Assembly (NCBI GenBank): GCA_963708245.1
Contig: OY970201.1
Span: 6,758,001-6,822,000 of the forward strand
From: CAVYXK01 sp963708245
Lineage (GTDB): Bacteria > Pseudomonadota > Alphaproteobacteria > Acetobacterales > Acetobacteraceae
Direction: 5' to 3'
Length of the DNA: 64,000 bases
Shown: positions 1 to 8,514 of the stretch, piece after piece
How positions within the stretch are numbered: the first letter of the stretch is position 1
How the letters are laid out: each line of letters starts with the position of its first letter
The notes under the pieces: generated by a model
Databases searched by the model: none
What the model saw: the letters and a program-made list of their open reading frames with translations, nothing else
Told to the model about the DNA's origin: nothing
Made by a program: the position numbers and the translations under genes

Positions 1-1238
1 TGCAGCACGGTCCGCTCATAGGAGATCGCGGCCTCCTGCTGCTGAGCCTTGCGCAGCACGACAGTTTCTCGGAGCTGGCCGCCCTCGAAGATCGGAATGG
101 TGACACCAGGGCCGAGTGCATACTGGCGTGCCCCCCACTCCCACAGATTGCCGAACTGCAGCGACTGGAAGCCGAAACTGCCGTTCAGCGTGACTTGCGG
201 ATAGAACGCCGCAACCGCGACGCCGATATTGGCGGTGGCGGCGTGAAGGTTCGCCTCGGCTTCGCGTATGTCGGGTCGCCGGCGAGCAAGTTCCGAGGGG
301 AGGCCCACCGGCACGCGCGGTGGCACGGGAGGTACTGGCTTCGGAGTGGCCAGTTCCGCCGTCAGCGCATTTGGCGGCCTTGCGAGCAGGAAGCTCAGCG
401 CATTGATGAGCTGGTGCTCCTGGTTTTGCAGGGTAGGAATCTGCGCAGCAGTCGTGCGCAATTGCGCGGAGGCGTTGGCCACATCGAGATCAGTGGTCAC
501 GCCGGCTGCCGCCCGCTCTTGCGTCAGCCGCAACCCCTGCGCCGCGGTATTGACGTTCTCGCGGGCGATGCGAAGCTGCTCTTGCGTCCCGCGCAGCTCG
601 ACATAATCGCGCGCCACCTCTGCAAGGCTGGAAATCAGTGCGGCGCGCTGAGCGTCGGCAGAAGCCTGAACGCTCGCTTTGGCGGATTCAACGGAACGCC
701 GCACTTGGCCCCAAAGATCGAGCTCCCACGAGGCGTCGAAACCGTATTGATAGATGTCGAAAGGTGGGATGTTGACGCCGGTTATCCCCCCAGCGGTGTT
801 TCCGAACGCACCATTCGCCGACTGACCCGGCGGTGTGCCGGCCCCCTGGGCACTGGGACTCAGGTTCGCGAACACGCCTTCATTGCTCGCCTTCTCGCGA
901 GTGTACGAGGCATTGCCACTGATGTTGGGGAATAACCCGGCGCGAGTGATGCCAAGTTGTGCGCGCGACTCCGCCAGCCTCACGGTGGCTGTGCGCACAT
1001 CGAAATTGTCGGCGGCGACCTGCCGCTCCAGCGTGGTCAGCTCTGGATCGTGGAAAATGTTCCACCAGGCAACCTGGATCGGCGTCGCCACCGGCTCGCT
1101 TGGCTCGAGATGCGTGACCTTGGGCTGGCCGGAGAACCAGGACACCGGGTTAGCCCAGTGCGAAGGCGAGAAATTCGGCCCGACCGTACAGCCGCCCAGC
1201 AGCAGCGCCGCCGCCCCTGCCAGCACCCGTATCGGCAT
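1..1238 (-). CDS. Outer-membrane efflux lipoprotein, NodT/OprM type (3' end off window)
   Basis: Outer-membrane channel of a tripartite efflux pump; it forms a trimeric duct that meets the periplasmic adaptor. The reverse-strand frame starts at the ATG at 1238 with a short hydrophobic signal ending in a lipobox (LLGGC, Cys about residue 17), so the mature protein should be lipid-anchored. The visible 412 residues carry outer-membrane-factor features: WWNIFHDPELTTL near the N-terminus, then long Ala/Gln-rich helices such as RPDIREAEANLHAATANIG. The stop lies beyond base 1. It begins 13 bp after the EmrB-like gene and is the last visible gene of the efflux operon. Family assignment is firm; substrate is unknown. 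Confidence 0.9.
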   Translation of the reverse strand, partial: MPIRVLAGAAALLLGGCTVGPNFSPSHWANPVSWFSGQPKVTHLEPSEPVATPIQVAWWNIFHDPELTTLERQVAADNFDVRTATVRLAESRAQLGITRAGLFPNISGNASYTREKASNEGVFANLSPSAQGAGTPPGQSANGAFGNTAGGITGVNIPPFDIYQYGFDASWELDLWGQVRRSVESAKASVQASADAQRAALISSLAEVARDYVELRGTQEQLRIARENVNTAAQGLRLTQERAAAGVTTDLDVANASAQLRTTAAQIPTLQNQEHQLINALSFLLARPPNALTAELATPKPVPPVPPRVPVGLPSELARRRPDIREAEANLHAATANIGVAVAAFYPQVTLNGSFGFQSLQFGNLWEWGARQYALGPGVTIPIFEGGQLRETVVLRKAQQQEAAISYERTVL

Positions 1239-1251
1239 CCAACTCTCCCGG

Positions 1252-2778
1252 TCAGTGAGCGAGCGCTGCGCCCTTTGGCATCCGAGGCAGGAAACACGCC
1301 AGCGGCCAGACGCAGAGCGCGATCACACCCAGCAGCCAGAAGATGTCAAGGTAGCTCATCATACTCGCCTGACTCTGCACGGCCTGCGCGATTTGCTTCA
1401 GCGAGTGGCCGAAGCCGTATCCGTTGTACGGCGTAACCGCCTCGGCAAGCCGTGCATGGTGGAATTGCGTGCGCCAGTCGAGCAGCGTGTTGACGAACGA
1501 CACACCGACGCTACCGCCGAGGTTGCGCATTAAGTTGATCAATGCCGAAGCTGCGTTGTTCTTGTCCGGCGGGACGCCGATGTACGAAACAGCGGTCATC
1601 GGAATGAACAGGAAGGGCAGCCAGATCACCTGGCGGACGCGGGTCCAGGAGACCGTCCAGAAAGACATGTCGAGGTCGAGCGAGGAGGCCGAGATCAGCG
1701 CCAAGCCGGTGCCGACAAACGCAACCAGGATCAGCCATTTCGGCTGGATGAGCCGCCCGGTGACTATACCGGCCACCGGCATTGCTAGGAAGGTGACCAC
1801 ACCGCCGACACCCAGCGTGAGCCCGGACTGATAGGCGTTGTAGTCGAGCAGTGTCTGGGTGAGTTGAGGGAGGAGCTGTGTGGTGCTGATCAGCAGGAAG
1901 CCCACCAGGAACATCAGCCCGCAGGAGATCGCGAAGCCGCGCGAGCGGGCGAACAGACGCAAGTCCATGATCGGCTGCTCGATCAGCAACTCTCGGACCA
2001 CCAGCGCGACCAGGCTGACGCCGGACACCAGGGTGAGCTCGGTGATCATGCTTGAGCCGAAGCCGTCGTCGATATCGAACCGGTCGAGCACGACCTGCAA
2101 TGTGCCAAAGCCGAGCGCGACCAGCGCGAAGCCGATATAGTCGATCCTCAAGCCGCCCCGGACCATCCGCCGCCGGTCCTCGGCCAGCGCCGGCGGCTCG
2201 GTCACGAGCCAGTGCACCAGCGTGAGCGACAACAGGCCCATCGGCAGGTTGATCAGGAACACCCAGTGCCAGGAAAGATTATCGGTAAGCCATCCGCCGA
2301 GCACCGGCCCGATCGCTGGGGCGCAGACCACAGTGAGGCCGTACAGCGCGAAGGCCTGGGCGCGCAGCCGCACCGGGAAGGTGTCGGCGAAGATTGCCTG
2401 CTCGGTCGGCGCAAGGCCACCGCCGCCGGCACCCTGGAGCAGTCGCGCTATCACCATCCAGGTGAGCGATGTCGCCATCGCGCACGCGACCGAAGCGGCG
2501 GTGAACGCTGCCACACAGCTCATGTAGAACCGCTTGCGGCCGAGCACGGTGGCGAGCCAGCCGCTGATCGGCAGGACGATCGCGTTCGAGATCAGATAGC
2601 TCGTGAGGATCCATGTGCTCTCGTCCAGGCTGATCGCAAGGCTGCCCGCGATGTGACGGAGCGCCACGTTGGCGATGGTGGTGTCGAGCACCTCCATGAA
2701 AGTTGCGATCGACACCACGACGGCGATCAGCCACGGGCTGCGATCGCCGGCCGCCGAGCGGGGTAGATAGTCGGCCAT
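1252..2778 (-). CDS. emrB: MFS drug efflux permease, DHA2 family (EmrB/QacA type)
   Basis: Inner-membrane proton-driven exporter of about 508 residues with the 14-helix pattern of the DHA2 family. Motif A-like loops are visible (SGWLATVLGRKRFY), as is the early helix TFMEVLDTTIANVALRHIAG typical of EmrB. The ATG at 2778 is preferred over the GTG at 2781 because a GGAGG sits just upstream. It lies 13 bp downstream of the HlyD/EmrA-like adaptor and 13 bp upstream of the outer-membrane lipoprotein, so all three parts of an Emr-type pump are together. Expression is probably controlled by the TetR gene at 4104. Substrates cannot be read from sequence. Confidence 0.93.
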   Translation of the reverse strand: MADYLPRSAAGDRSPWLIAVVVSIATFMEVLDTTIANVALRHIAGSLAISLDESTWILTSYLISNAIVLPISGWLATVLGRKRFYMSCVAAFTAASVACAMATSLTWMVIARLLQGAGGGGLAPTEQAIFADTFPVRLRAQAFALYGLTVVCAPAIGPVLGGWLTDNLSWHWVFLINLPMGLLSLTLVHWLVTEPPALAEDRRRMVRGGLRIDYIGFALVALGFGTLQVVLDRFDIDDGFGSSMITELTLVSGVSLVALVVRELLIEQPIMDLRLFARSRGFAISCGLMFLVGFLLISTTQLLPQLTQTLLDYNAYQSGLTLGVGGVVTFLAMPVAGIVTGRLIQPKWLILVAFVGTGLALISASSLDLDMSFWTVSWTRVRQVIWLPFLFIPMTAVSYIGVPPDKNNAASALINLMRNLGGSVGVSFVNTLLDWRTQFHHARLAEAVTPYNGYGFGHSLKQIAQAVQSQASMMSYLDIFWLLGVIALCVWPLACFLPRMPKGAALAH

Positions 2779-2791
2779 CACCCCTCCGGTA

Positions 2792-3985
2792 TCAGCGTAC
2801 CCTGACGCTGGGTTCGACCGACATGCCGGGGGCGAGGAAGTACTTCCGATAGTTGTCGCCGTCGAAGGTGATCTTCACCGGCAGGCGCTGGACTACCTTC
2901 ACCCAGTTGCCGGTCGCGTTCTCGGCGGGCAGCGCGCTGAACACGGCACCGGTGCCGCTCTCGAAGCTGTCGACCCGGCCACGGAGGGTGACGCCAGGCA
3001 CCGAATCAACCGTGATGGTCGCCGGCTGGCCCGGCTTCATATCGGCCAGCTCGGTCTCCTTGAAGTTGGCGGTGACCCAGAGATCGTCATGTACCAGCGC
3101 GAACAGCGCCTGTCCGGGCTGCACGTAGTCGCCGACATTCACCGTGCGGTGCGTGACGCGGCCGGCGACCGGCGCCGCGATCGTGGTGTAAGAAAGCTGC
3201 AGCCGCGCGGTTTCCACGTTGGCGTCAGTTTGGCGGAGCGAGGCCTCGGCCGCTGCAACCTGACCCTTGGCCGACTCGATCTGCGCACGGGCGCCCTCGA
3301 CCGCCTGTTTCGCGGCCGCGAGCTTCGCCGTCTGCGAGTGGAAGGCGGCGTCGGCTTGATCGATCTGCTGGCGCGTGACCGCCTCCGGGTTGATCCGGTG
3401 AAAGCGGTTGTAGTCCTGCTGCGCCTGAGTCAGGTCTGCCTGCGCCACCAGGACATTGGCTTGCGCCTGATCGAGATTCGCCTGCTGTACGTCGAGCTGA
3501 GCCTTCGCCTGCTGTACCTGAGCATTCGCGCTCTGCTGCTGCGCCAGCGCATCGTCGAGTTTGGCCTGATAGTCGCGCGGGTCGATCTCGATCAGCGTCT
3601 GGCCAGCATTCACGTGCTGATTATCGGCAAATCGGATCGCTACCACCCGGCCGGCGACCTGCGAGGCCATCTGCGTGACGTTGCCGTCGATTTCCGCATC
3701 CGTTGTGGTGGCGTAATGGCGGGCGTTCAGCCAGTAGGCGACACCGCCGGCAACCACGAGAGCGATGAGCACGACAGCGGTAGCGATCAGCCCCAACCGG
3801 CGAAATCGCCCGCGGGATCGCTCGGCCGGGGGGTGTGGCGCCGGTGGGGTCTCTGGCCGGTCGGCGTCGCGCTGCCGAATATCGAGATCGCTGGTTGGCT
3901 CCTGCCACCTTGCATCGGCGCGGGGCCGGCGCGCTTCGGCGACGTCGCCTTTCGCTCCTGCGCGACGCTGCGGATCATAGTCCAT
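2792..3985 (-). CDS. emrA: Membrane-fusion adaptor, HlyD/EmrA family
   Basis: Periplasmic adaptor linking the MFS permease to the outer-membrane channel. The N-terminal ~60 residues are cytosolic and charged. One membrane helix follows (LIATAVVLIALVVAGGVAYW), then a barrel-sandwich half, a long Ala/Gln coiled-coil hairpin (about residues 150-270) and the second lipoyl half (TIAAPVAGRVTHRTVNVGDY). I chose the ATG at 3985 (MDYDPQRR) because AGGGAG lies about 8 nt upstream; a longer frame to 4048 would swallow the operator palindrome. First gene of the efflux operon, about 397 residues, normal for EmrA. Confidence 0.92.
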   Translation of the reverse strand: MDYDPQRRAGAKGDVAEARRPRADARWQEPTSDLDIRQRDADRPETPPAPHPPAERSRGRFRRLGLIATAVVLIALVVAGGVAYWLNARHYATTTDAEIDGNVTQMASQVAGRVVAIRFADNQHVNAGQTLIEIDPRDYQAKLDDALAQQQSANAQVQQAKAQLDVQQANLDQAQANVLVAQADLTQAQQDYNRFHRINPEAVTRQQIDQADAAFHSQTAKLAAAKQAVEGARAQIESAKGQVAAAEASLRQTDANVETARLQLSYTTIAAPVAGRVTHRTVNVGDYVQPGQALFALVHDDLWVTANFKETELADMKPGQPATITVDSVPGVTLRGRVDSFESGTGAVFSALPAENATGNWVKVVQRLPVKITFDGDNYRKYFLAPGMSVEPSVRVR

Positions 3986-4016
3986 GGCGGCGCTCCCTGG
4001 GGCGTGAACACAATGG

Positions 4017-4035
4017 TGACCGAACGGTTCGGTCA
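4017..4035. promoter_or_regulatory. Perfect 19-bp palindrome, probable TetR operator
   Basis: TGACCGAACGGTTCGGTCA is an exact inverted repeat (9-bp arms, one central base) in the 118-bp gap between the divergent emrA-like and tetR genes, about 32 bp upstream of the emrA ATG. TetR-family repressors of efflux pumps usually bind such a palindrome to control both themselves and the pump. A TTGACA hexamer follows at 4042-4047 on the plus strand. Function is inferred from position and symmetry. Confidence 0.75.
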
Positions 4036-4103
4036 GGAGTTTTGACACCTAGCACAGAGTGGCCCACGGTCAAGTTGCACGATAGGGAGAGGGTTCAATC
4101 ACG

Positions 4104-4724
4104 ATGTCGGTGGCCGAGGCGTTGTCCCCCGAGAAGCGGGCGCAGATCCTGCAGGGCGCGGCGCGCGTCTTCGCGGCCGACGGCTATGAGGGCGCCAGCA
4201 TGTCGCGCATCGCGGCCGAGGCGAACGTTTCCAAGGGCACGCTGTACAACCACTTCCCCAGCAAGGCGGCGCTGTTCGCCGCCTATGTCGGCCAGGAATG
4301 CAGCCGCAACCTGGCCTGGATCTTTGCCGGCGCGGATCATGACGGGGAGCCCGCCGCAGTGCTGCATACACTCGGGCGGCGGTTCGTCGAGCTCATGATC
4401 TCGCCGGTCGGGCGGACGATCTATCGAGTGGTGATTTCGGAGGTCGGCCGTTTCCCTGAGCTGGCTCACACTTTCTTCGAGGCGGGACCAGCGCGGGCGA
4501 TCCAGCAATTGTCCCACTGGCTGGCCGAGGAGACACGGCGCGGACGGTTGATCGTCCCCGACCCGGATTTCGCGGCCGAGCAGTTCTTCACGCTGTGCCA
4601 GACGAGGCTGGTGCTGCGCCAGAAGCTTGCGCTGTTGGACGCCCCCGGGCCCGGCGAGGTGGAGTTTGTGGTGGACGCGGCGGTAGCGATGTTTTTGCGT
4701 TTTTATGCGGAGGGGCGCCGTTAG
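4104..4724 (+). CDS. TetR/AcrR-family transcriptional repressor
   Basis: A 206-residue regulator with the N-terminal TetR helix-turn-helix: ILQGAARVFAADGYEGASMS leads into IAAEANVSKGTLYNHFPSK (about residues 15-60). The rest is the helical ligand-binding/dimerisation domain. The start is supported by AGGGAGAGG upstream. It is divergent from the efflux operon and separated by the perfect palindrome at 4017-4035, so autoregulation and repression of the pump are the likely roles. Its C-terminal part has a diverged, truncated copy at about 12335-12605, which indicates a related regulator elsewhere in the lineage. Confidence 0.93.
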   Translation: MSVAEALSPEKRAQILQGAARVFAADGYEGASMSRIAAEANVSKGTLYNHFPSKAALFAAYVGQECSRNLAWIFAGADHDGEPAAVLHTLGRRFVELMISPVGRTIYRVVISEVGRFPELAHTFFEAGPARAIQQLSHWLAEETRRGRLIVPDPDFAAEQFFTLCQTRLVLRQKLALLDAPGPGEVEFVVDAAVAMFLRFYAEGRR

Positions 4725-4750
4725 TGCGGTAGGTCACGTAAACGATCGCT

Positions 4751-6433
4751 TCAGCCGAAATCCTCGAAAGGATCGATCGACAGCGCCGAGGAGAACCGCC
4801 ATAAGCAGGTGATGTCTCGATCTTTCGTTTCCGGGAGAAAGATCAAACCAACAACAAAGCTCATCGCGGCTATGACGATCGGATACCAAAGACCCGAATA
4901 GATATCGCCGGTCGCGGCCACAATAGCGAACGCGGCGGCCGGCAGGAATCCACCGAACCAGCCATTACCAACGTGGTAGGGAAGCGACAATCCAGTATAG
5001 CGGATGCGAGTTGGGAAGAGTTCCACTAGCAAAGCGGCGATCGGTCCATAGACCATGGCGACATAGATCACAAGGATTGTGATCGTCACCACCACCATGA
5101 CATGGTTTATTTGCGATGGGTCGGCCGTGGCTGGATAATCATGGGCCGTGATCGCATCGCTCAGCGCTTTTGCGAAATCTGGCGCCGTGGTCGAGATGAT
5201 CTCTGTACCCACCTTGACGCTCGCCGGCGTAAGGGGTAGTGCTGCCTCGTTCTCATAGTTCACCGAGCGGCTGACCAAAGCAGATTTGGCGATATCGCAG
5301 GATGAGGTGAACCTTGTCGTACCCAGCGGGTTGAACTGAAAATGGCACTCGGCAGGATCGGCGACAACAACGACCGGCGCCTTGGCAAGAGCTGCTTCAA
5401 GGGCGGGATTCGCAAAATGCGTGATGGCTTGAAACAGGGGGAAGTAGGTGACAATCGAGAGGAAAAAGCCAAGCAGCATGATTGGCCGGCGTCCGATCTT
5501 ATCTGAGAGCCAGCCGAACAGAATGAAGAATGGAGTACCTATCGCGAGCGCAATCGCCACCAAGATCTGCGCGGTCGCGCCGGGGACCTTCAGGGTTTGC
5601 GTCAAGAAGAACAACGCATAGAACTGTCCGCCATACCAGATGACGGCTTCGCCAGCCGTGGCGCCGAATAGAGCCAGGATCGCGATCTTGGCATTTTCCC
5701 AACGGCCGAACGCTTCGGTCAGCGGCGCTTTCGAACCCTCGCCTTGTTCCTTCATGCGCTGAAAGACGGGCAACTCTTGAAGCTGAAAGCGGATCCATAT
5801 CGAAACAACAAGCAGGATGATCGAGAAAAGGAACGGCAGGCGCCAGCCCCAGCTGCCGAACGCCTCCTCGCCGATCCAACTCCGGATGCCAAGGATGACC
5901 AGCAGCGCCATGAACAGGCCGAGCGTCGCGGTGGTCTGAATCCAGGAAGTGTAATAGCCGCGTTTTCCGTGTGGGGCGTGTTCAGCGACGTAGATTGCGG
6001 CTCCTCCATATTCTCCGCCCAGCGCGAGACCTTGGACGAGGCGCAAACCGATCAGAATTATTGGCGCGACAATGCCGGCTGTCGTGTAGGAGGGCAGGAC
6101 GCCGATCAGGAATGTACCGAGACCCATCAGCGTCATCGTGACAAGGAAGGTGTACTTCCGACCGACGATGTCACCGATCCGTCCGAACAGTAAGGCGCCG
6201 AGCGGACGCACCGCAAAGCCCGCAGCAAAGGCAAGCAGGGTGAAGATGAAGCCAACAGTTGGGGCAACATCGGTAAAGAAGTATTGGGCGAGGAACACAC
6301 CTAAGGCACCGTAGATATAGAAGTCGTACCACTCGAAGATGGTACCGAGCGCAGAGGCAAAGATCACGAGGCGCTCCTCGGCAGTCATGCCGTTCGCTAG
6401 TCGTCGCGGTGGGCTTCCTGCAACGGTAGCCAT
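4751..6433 (-). CDS. MFS transporter, metabolite:H+ symporter (MHS) type
   Basis: A 12-helix permease. The N-terminal helix FASALGTIFEWYDFYIYGAL and the loops RPLGALLFGRIGDIVGRKYT and GLRLVQGLALGGEYGGAA are typical of the MHS family (shikimate, proline, alpha-ketoglutarate carriers). A roughly 100-residue hydrophilic insert with two Cys lies between late membrane helices (after FANPALEAALAKAPVVV), so the protein is longer (about 560 aa) than classic MHS members (about 430). ATG 6433 has AGGG 9 nt upstream; ATG 6442 and GTG 6463 are alternatives. It is convergent with tetR and stands alone. Substrate unknown. Confidence 0.87.
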   Translation of the reverse strand: MATVAGSPPRRLANGMTAEERLVIFASALGTIFEWYDFYIYGALGVFLAQYFFTDVAPTVGFIFTLLAFAAGFAVRPLGALLFGRIGDIVGRKYTFLVTMTLMGLGTFLIGVLPSYTTAGIVAPIILIGLRLVQGLALGGEYGGAAIYVAEHAPHGKRGYYTSWIQTTATLGLFMALLVILGIRSWIGEEAFGSWGWRLPFLFSIILLVVSIWIRFQLQELPVFQRMKEQGEGSKAPLTEAFGRWENAKIAILALFGATAGEAVIWYGGQFYALFFLTQTLKVPGATAQILVAIALAIGTPFFILFGWLSDKIGRRPIMLLGFFLSIVTYFPLFQAITHFANPALEAALAKAPVVVVADPAECHFQFNPLGTTRFTSSCDIAKSALVSRSVNYENEAALPLTPASVKVGTEIISTTAPDFAKALSDAITAHDYPATADPSQINHVMVVVTITILVIYVAMVYGPIAALLVELFPTRIRYTGLSLPYHVGNGWFGGFLPAAAFAIVAATGDIYSGLWYPIVIAAMSFVVGLIFLPETKDRDITCLWRFSSALSIDPFEDFG

Positions 6434-6776
6434 GGGCGTCATCCCTGAAATCTCATTGTTCACGGGACGGCGATTGGACCCAACTCAGCTCAACCGACCC
6501 GAATTGAGGCTACATTCGCACTTTCGGAGTCAGCAGCCAAGCGGACATGGCCAGAAAACTGATGAACCGGTCTCCTGCGACGCATAGGCGACAAGGCAGA
6601 GGAACGGTACACAATCGACGCCTATCACGGGGTTGCGGGCACTTGGCTCCCTCTATGGCGTGACCCCAACGAGCCACTGACTAAGACACCCGGGTAGATG
6701 GGCTGACTGAGCTTGTCGCGGGCGTAAATGCCAGAACAACGTAACCGGTTATGTCGCGTTCCGCGTAACACTTCTT
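6434..6776. other. Intergenic region upstream of the MHS transporter
   Basis: No gene is supported here. It should contain the promoter of the MHS transporter gene. A 10-bp palindrome TAACCGGTTA lies at 6742-6751, just past the 3' end of the small membrane-protein gene, inside a longer imperfect palindrome (6739-6754). No clear terminator was seen. Confidence 0.5.
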
Positions 6777-7010
6777 CTATAGGATTGCCAGATCGACCTC
6801 CGCTCCGGGACCACCCTGAGACTGGTTCATGATTGAGGTCGGCTCGGTGAACCACCTCCTGGAATCCCCGGCCACGAGATCGGCAGGCAGATATTCCCAT
6901 GGCCAGGCGTCCGGGCTCACTGTCAACGCTTGGGACGGATGCACCACCAAGGCGCCAATGCCGGTAGTGAGGAGTAGTGCGACCCCACCGATCAGGATGA
7001 CTAGAATCAT
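6777..7010 (-). CDS. Small single-pass membrane or exported protein (77 aa), unknown
   Basis: Not recognised. The first ~24 residues form one strongly hydrophobic helix (MILVILIGGVALLLTTGIGA), an uncleaved anchor or signal. The hydrophilic remainder has Trp-rich stretches (DAWPWEYLPADLV, DSRRWFTEPT). A GGAGGA ribosome site 7 nt before the ATG supports it as a real gene. It lies 33 bp downstream of another small exported protein on the same strand, so the two probably form one transcript. The nearby two-component genes may control it, which is inference from position only. Confidence 0.6.
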   Translation of the reverse strand: MILVILIGGVALLLTTGIGALVVHPSQALTVSPDAWPWEYLPADLVAGDSRRWFTEPTSIMNQSQGGPGAEVDLAIL

Positions 7011-7043
7011 GGAGAGTCCTCCTTTACCTTTTCTCCGTGACTT

Positions 7044-7229
7044 TCAGATCTCAACGACACTGCCGCGCGACCCAGGTTCAAGGACACGCGCTTGGCTATA
7101 TCCGACGGTGACGTCGATCCGGGCGGTGTCCGCGCTCTGAGTAATCCCGGCAGGGCGGGTCGCGGCAGGCAGGCGCCCGACCGCGAACACGACGCTCAGT
7201 GTCCAAATCATCGCCAACATGATTTTCAT
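7044..7229 (-). CDS. Small exported protein (61 aa), unknown
   Basis: Starting at ATG 7229, about 8 nt after GGAGGG, the product has a signal-like N-terminus (MKIMLAMIWTLSVVFAVGRL) followed by a short polar region. A longer frame to 7340 lacks this logical start. Size and composition suggest a secreted or periplasmic peptide; no family was recognised. It is followed after 33 bp by the 77-residue membrane protein. A 50-bp repeat with a GTTAC/GTAAT dyad at 7388-7437 lies about 160 bp upstream and could be its control region. Confidence 0.6.
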   Translation of the reverse strand: MKIMLAMIWTLSVVFAVGRLPAATRPAGITQSADTARIDVTVGYSQARVLEPGSRGSVVEI

Positions 7230-7387
7230 CACAGTGGCCTCCCTCCGCCTACCGCTTTGCCATCTTGTTTTTTGGAACGGAATTCCCGAGGCAAAACGTA
7301 TGGCAATATCGGTTTGCCGATCGAACGTCATGACCGTCATGGCACCGGATCTCCTTGCCTTTGGTGGCTGGAGAGATAACCGTACGA

Positions 7388-7437
7388 CGCTATGCGACGA
7401 TTTCAGTCCGGGAGAATCAGGTTACGCAGGTAATACG
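7388..7437. repeat. Direct repeat copy A1 (50 bp)
   Basis: Matches 7673-7722 at about 41 of 50 positions in the same orientation. Both copies share a conserved GGTTACGCnGGTAA core, a near-dyad. Each copy is followed on the right by response-regulator sequence (decayed after A1, intact after A2), so the pair marks a tandem duplication. A role as regulator binding site upstream of the small-protein genes is possible. Confidence 0.75.
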
Positions 7438-7439
7438 TG

Positions 7440-7605
7440 GAGCGGGTGGGGCCAGTAGTTCGCAAAGATGAACGGTCTGGTTACACAATTATCGGCCTAC
7501 CTCGAGCCCGACGACCCCGGTCTATCTCATCAGGGTGATAATCGGTGATGAATGTTATCGGCCTGGTGATGCCCTGAGGATTTCTCGAGCAGGTCGAGCC
7601 TCGGT
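7440..7605 (-). pseudogene. Decayed fragment of a response-regulator receiver domain
   Basis: This stretch aligns base for base, with small indels, to about 8138-8303 inside the intact response-regulator gene; for example GGTCTATCTCATCA at 7519 matches 8218. It covers the region encoding the end of the receiver domain (around the DDYVTKPFNLREL segment). The reading frame is broken and the DNA-binding domain is absent. It abuts repeat A1, so it is the remains of a tandem duplicate of the gene at 7766. Confidence 0.75.
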
Positions 7606-7672
7606 CACGCCGTCGCGGTCCTACCGAATAAGTGGGACGGCGACGCGTCCGACGCATAAATTGCGCGTGGGG

Positions 7673-7722
7673 CGCTACGCGACGATTTCAATCCCGACGA
7701 GTTAGGTTACGCTGGTAACACG
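7673..7722. repeat. Direct repeat copy A2 (50 bp)
   Basis: Second copy of the repeat at 7388-7437, about 82 percent identical. It contains the dyad GTTAC-GCTG-GTAAC with perfect 5-bp arms. It lies about 43 bp beyond the stop codon of the intact response-regulator gene. Confidence 0.75.
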
Positions 7723-7765
7723 CGCATCGAATGCCTGGATCCAGCAAACACAATTCGATCGATCC

Positions 7766-8476
7766 TCAAACCGGCTCGACTGCGACCGCAAAAACGTAAC
7801 CGACGCCGCGCTCGGTCTGGATCATGCGCGGAGCACTGGCATCGCGTTCCAACTTCCGCCTCAAGCGGAGGATTTGCACATCTATGCTGCGATCGAAGAC
7901 GTCCTCGTGCAGCCGCGTGGCCTGCAGCAGGTGCTCGCGCGTGAGCGGACGTTGCGGGGCGTCGACGAACGCCAGTAACAGCGCGTACTCTCCCTTCGTC
8001 AGGGTCACCGGCACGCCGTTCGGGTCGGTAAGCCGCCGCGCCCTTCGGTCGAGCTGCCAGCCGGCAAACCGGCAACCGCCACGGTCGCGATCCCGGGACG
8101 GCATGTCACGCCCGCTCTCTACTCTTCGCAGGACCGCGCGGACACGGGCCAGCAATTCGCGAAGGTTGAAAGGCTTGGTGACGTAATCATCGGCGCCGAG
8201 CTCAAGCCCGACAACCCGGTCTATCTCATCACGGCGATGACCCGTGATGATAATGACCGGCATATCGGACTTTGAACGGATTTCACGAAGCAGGTCCAAA
8301 CCGTCCTCCTGACCGAGCCGTAGATCGAGAATCACCAGGCTAATGTCGGTCACGGCAAGTTGATGAACCATGTCCTGGCGGCGGGCCGCGATTACGGTCC
8401 TGATGTTATTCTCGCTGAAATAGCCTGCGATCATGCGCTGCAAGGCCGGATCGTCCTCGACGACGAGAACGCTCAC
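7766..8476 (-). CDS. OmpR/PhoB-family response regulator
   Basis: Two-component regulator. The N-terminal receiver has the acidic pair (VLVVEDD), the phospho-acceptor Asp in LVILDLRLG and the conserved Lys in DYVTKPFNLREL. The C-terminal winged helix of OmpR type carries LTKGEYALLLAF and SIDVQILRLRRKLE. I start at GTG 8476 (VSVLVVEDD) because the in-frame GTG at 8527 would overlap the divergent peroxidase gene. The probable partner is the hybrid kinase at 9534, transcribed the other way beyond the peroxidase. A decayed duplicate lies just downstream. The signal sensed is unknown. Confidence 0.9.
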   Translation of the reverse strand: MSVLVVEDDPALQRMIAGYFSENNIRTVIAARRQDMVHQLAVTDISLVILDLRLGQEDGLDLLREIRSKSDMPVIIITGHRRDEIDRVVGLELGADDYVTKPFNLRELLARVRAVLRRVESGRDMPSRDRDRGGCRFAGWQLDRRARRLTDPNGVPVTLTKGEYALLLAFVDAPQRPLTREHLLQATRLHEDVFDRSIDVQILRLRRKLERDASAPRMIQTERGVGYVFAVAVEPV

Positions 8477-8514
8477 CGGCCGTCCGCTACCGCGAACGCT
8501 CAGAGCACTCGACG

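Noticed and set aside
7388..7722. CRISPR-like repeat pair
   Set aside because: Only two copies, 285 bp apart, with 18 percent divergence, and explained by gene duplication.
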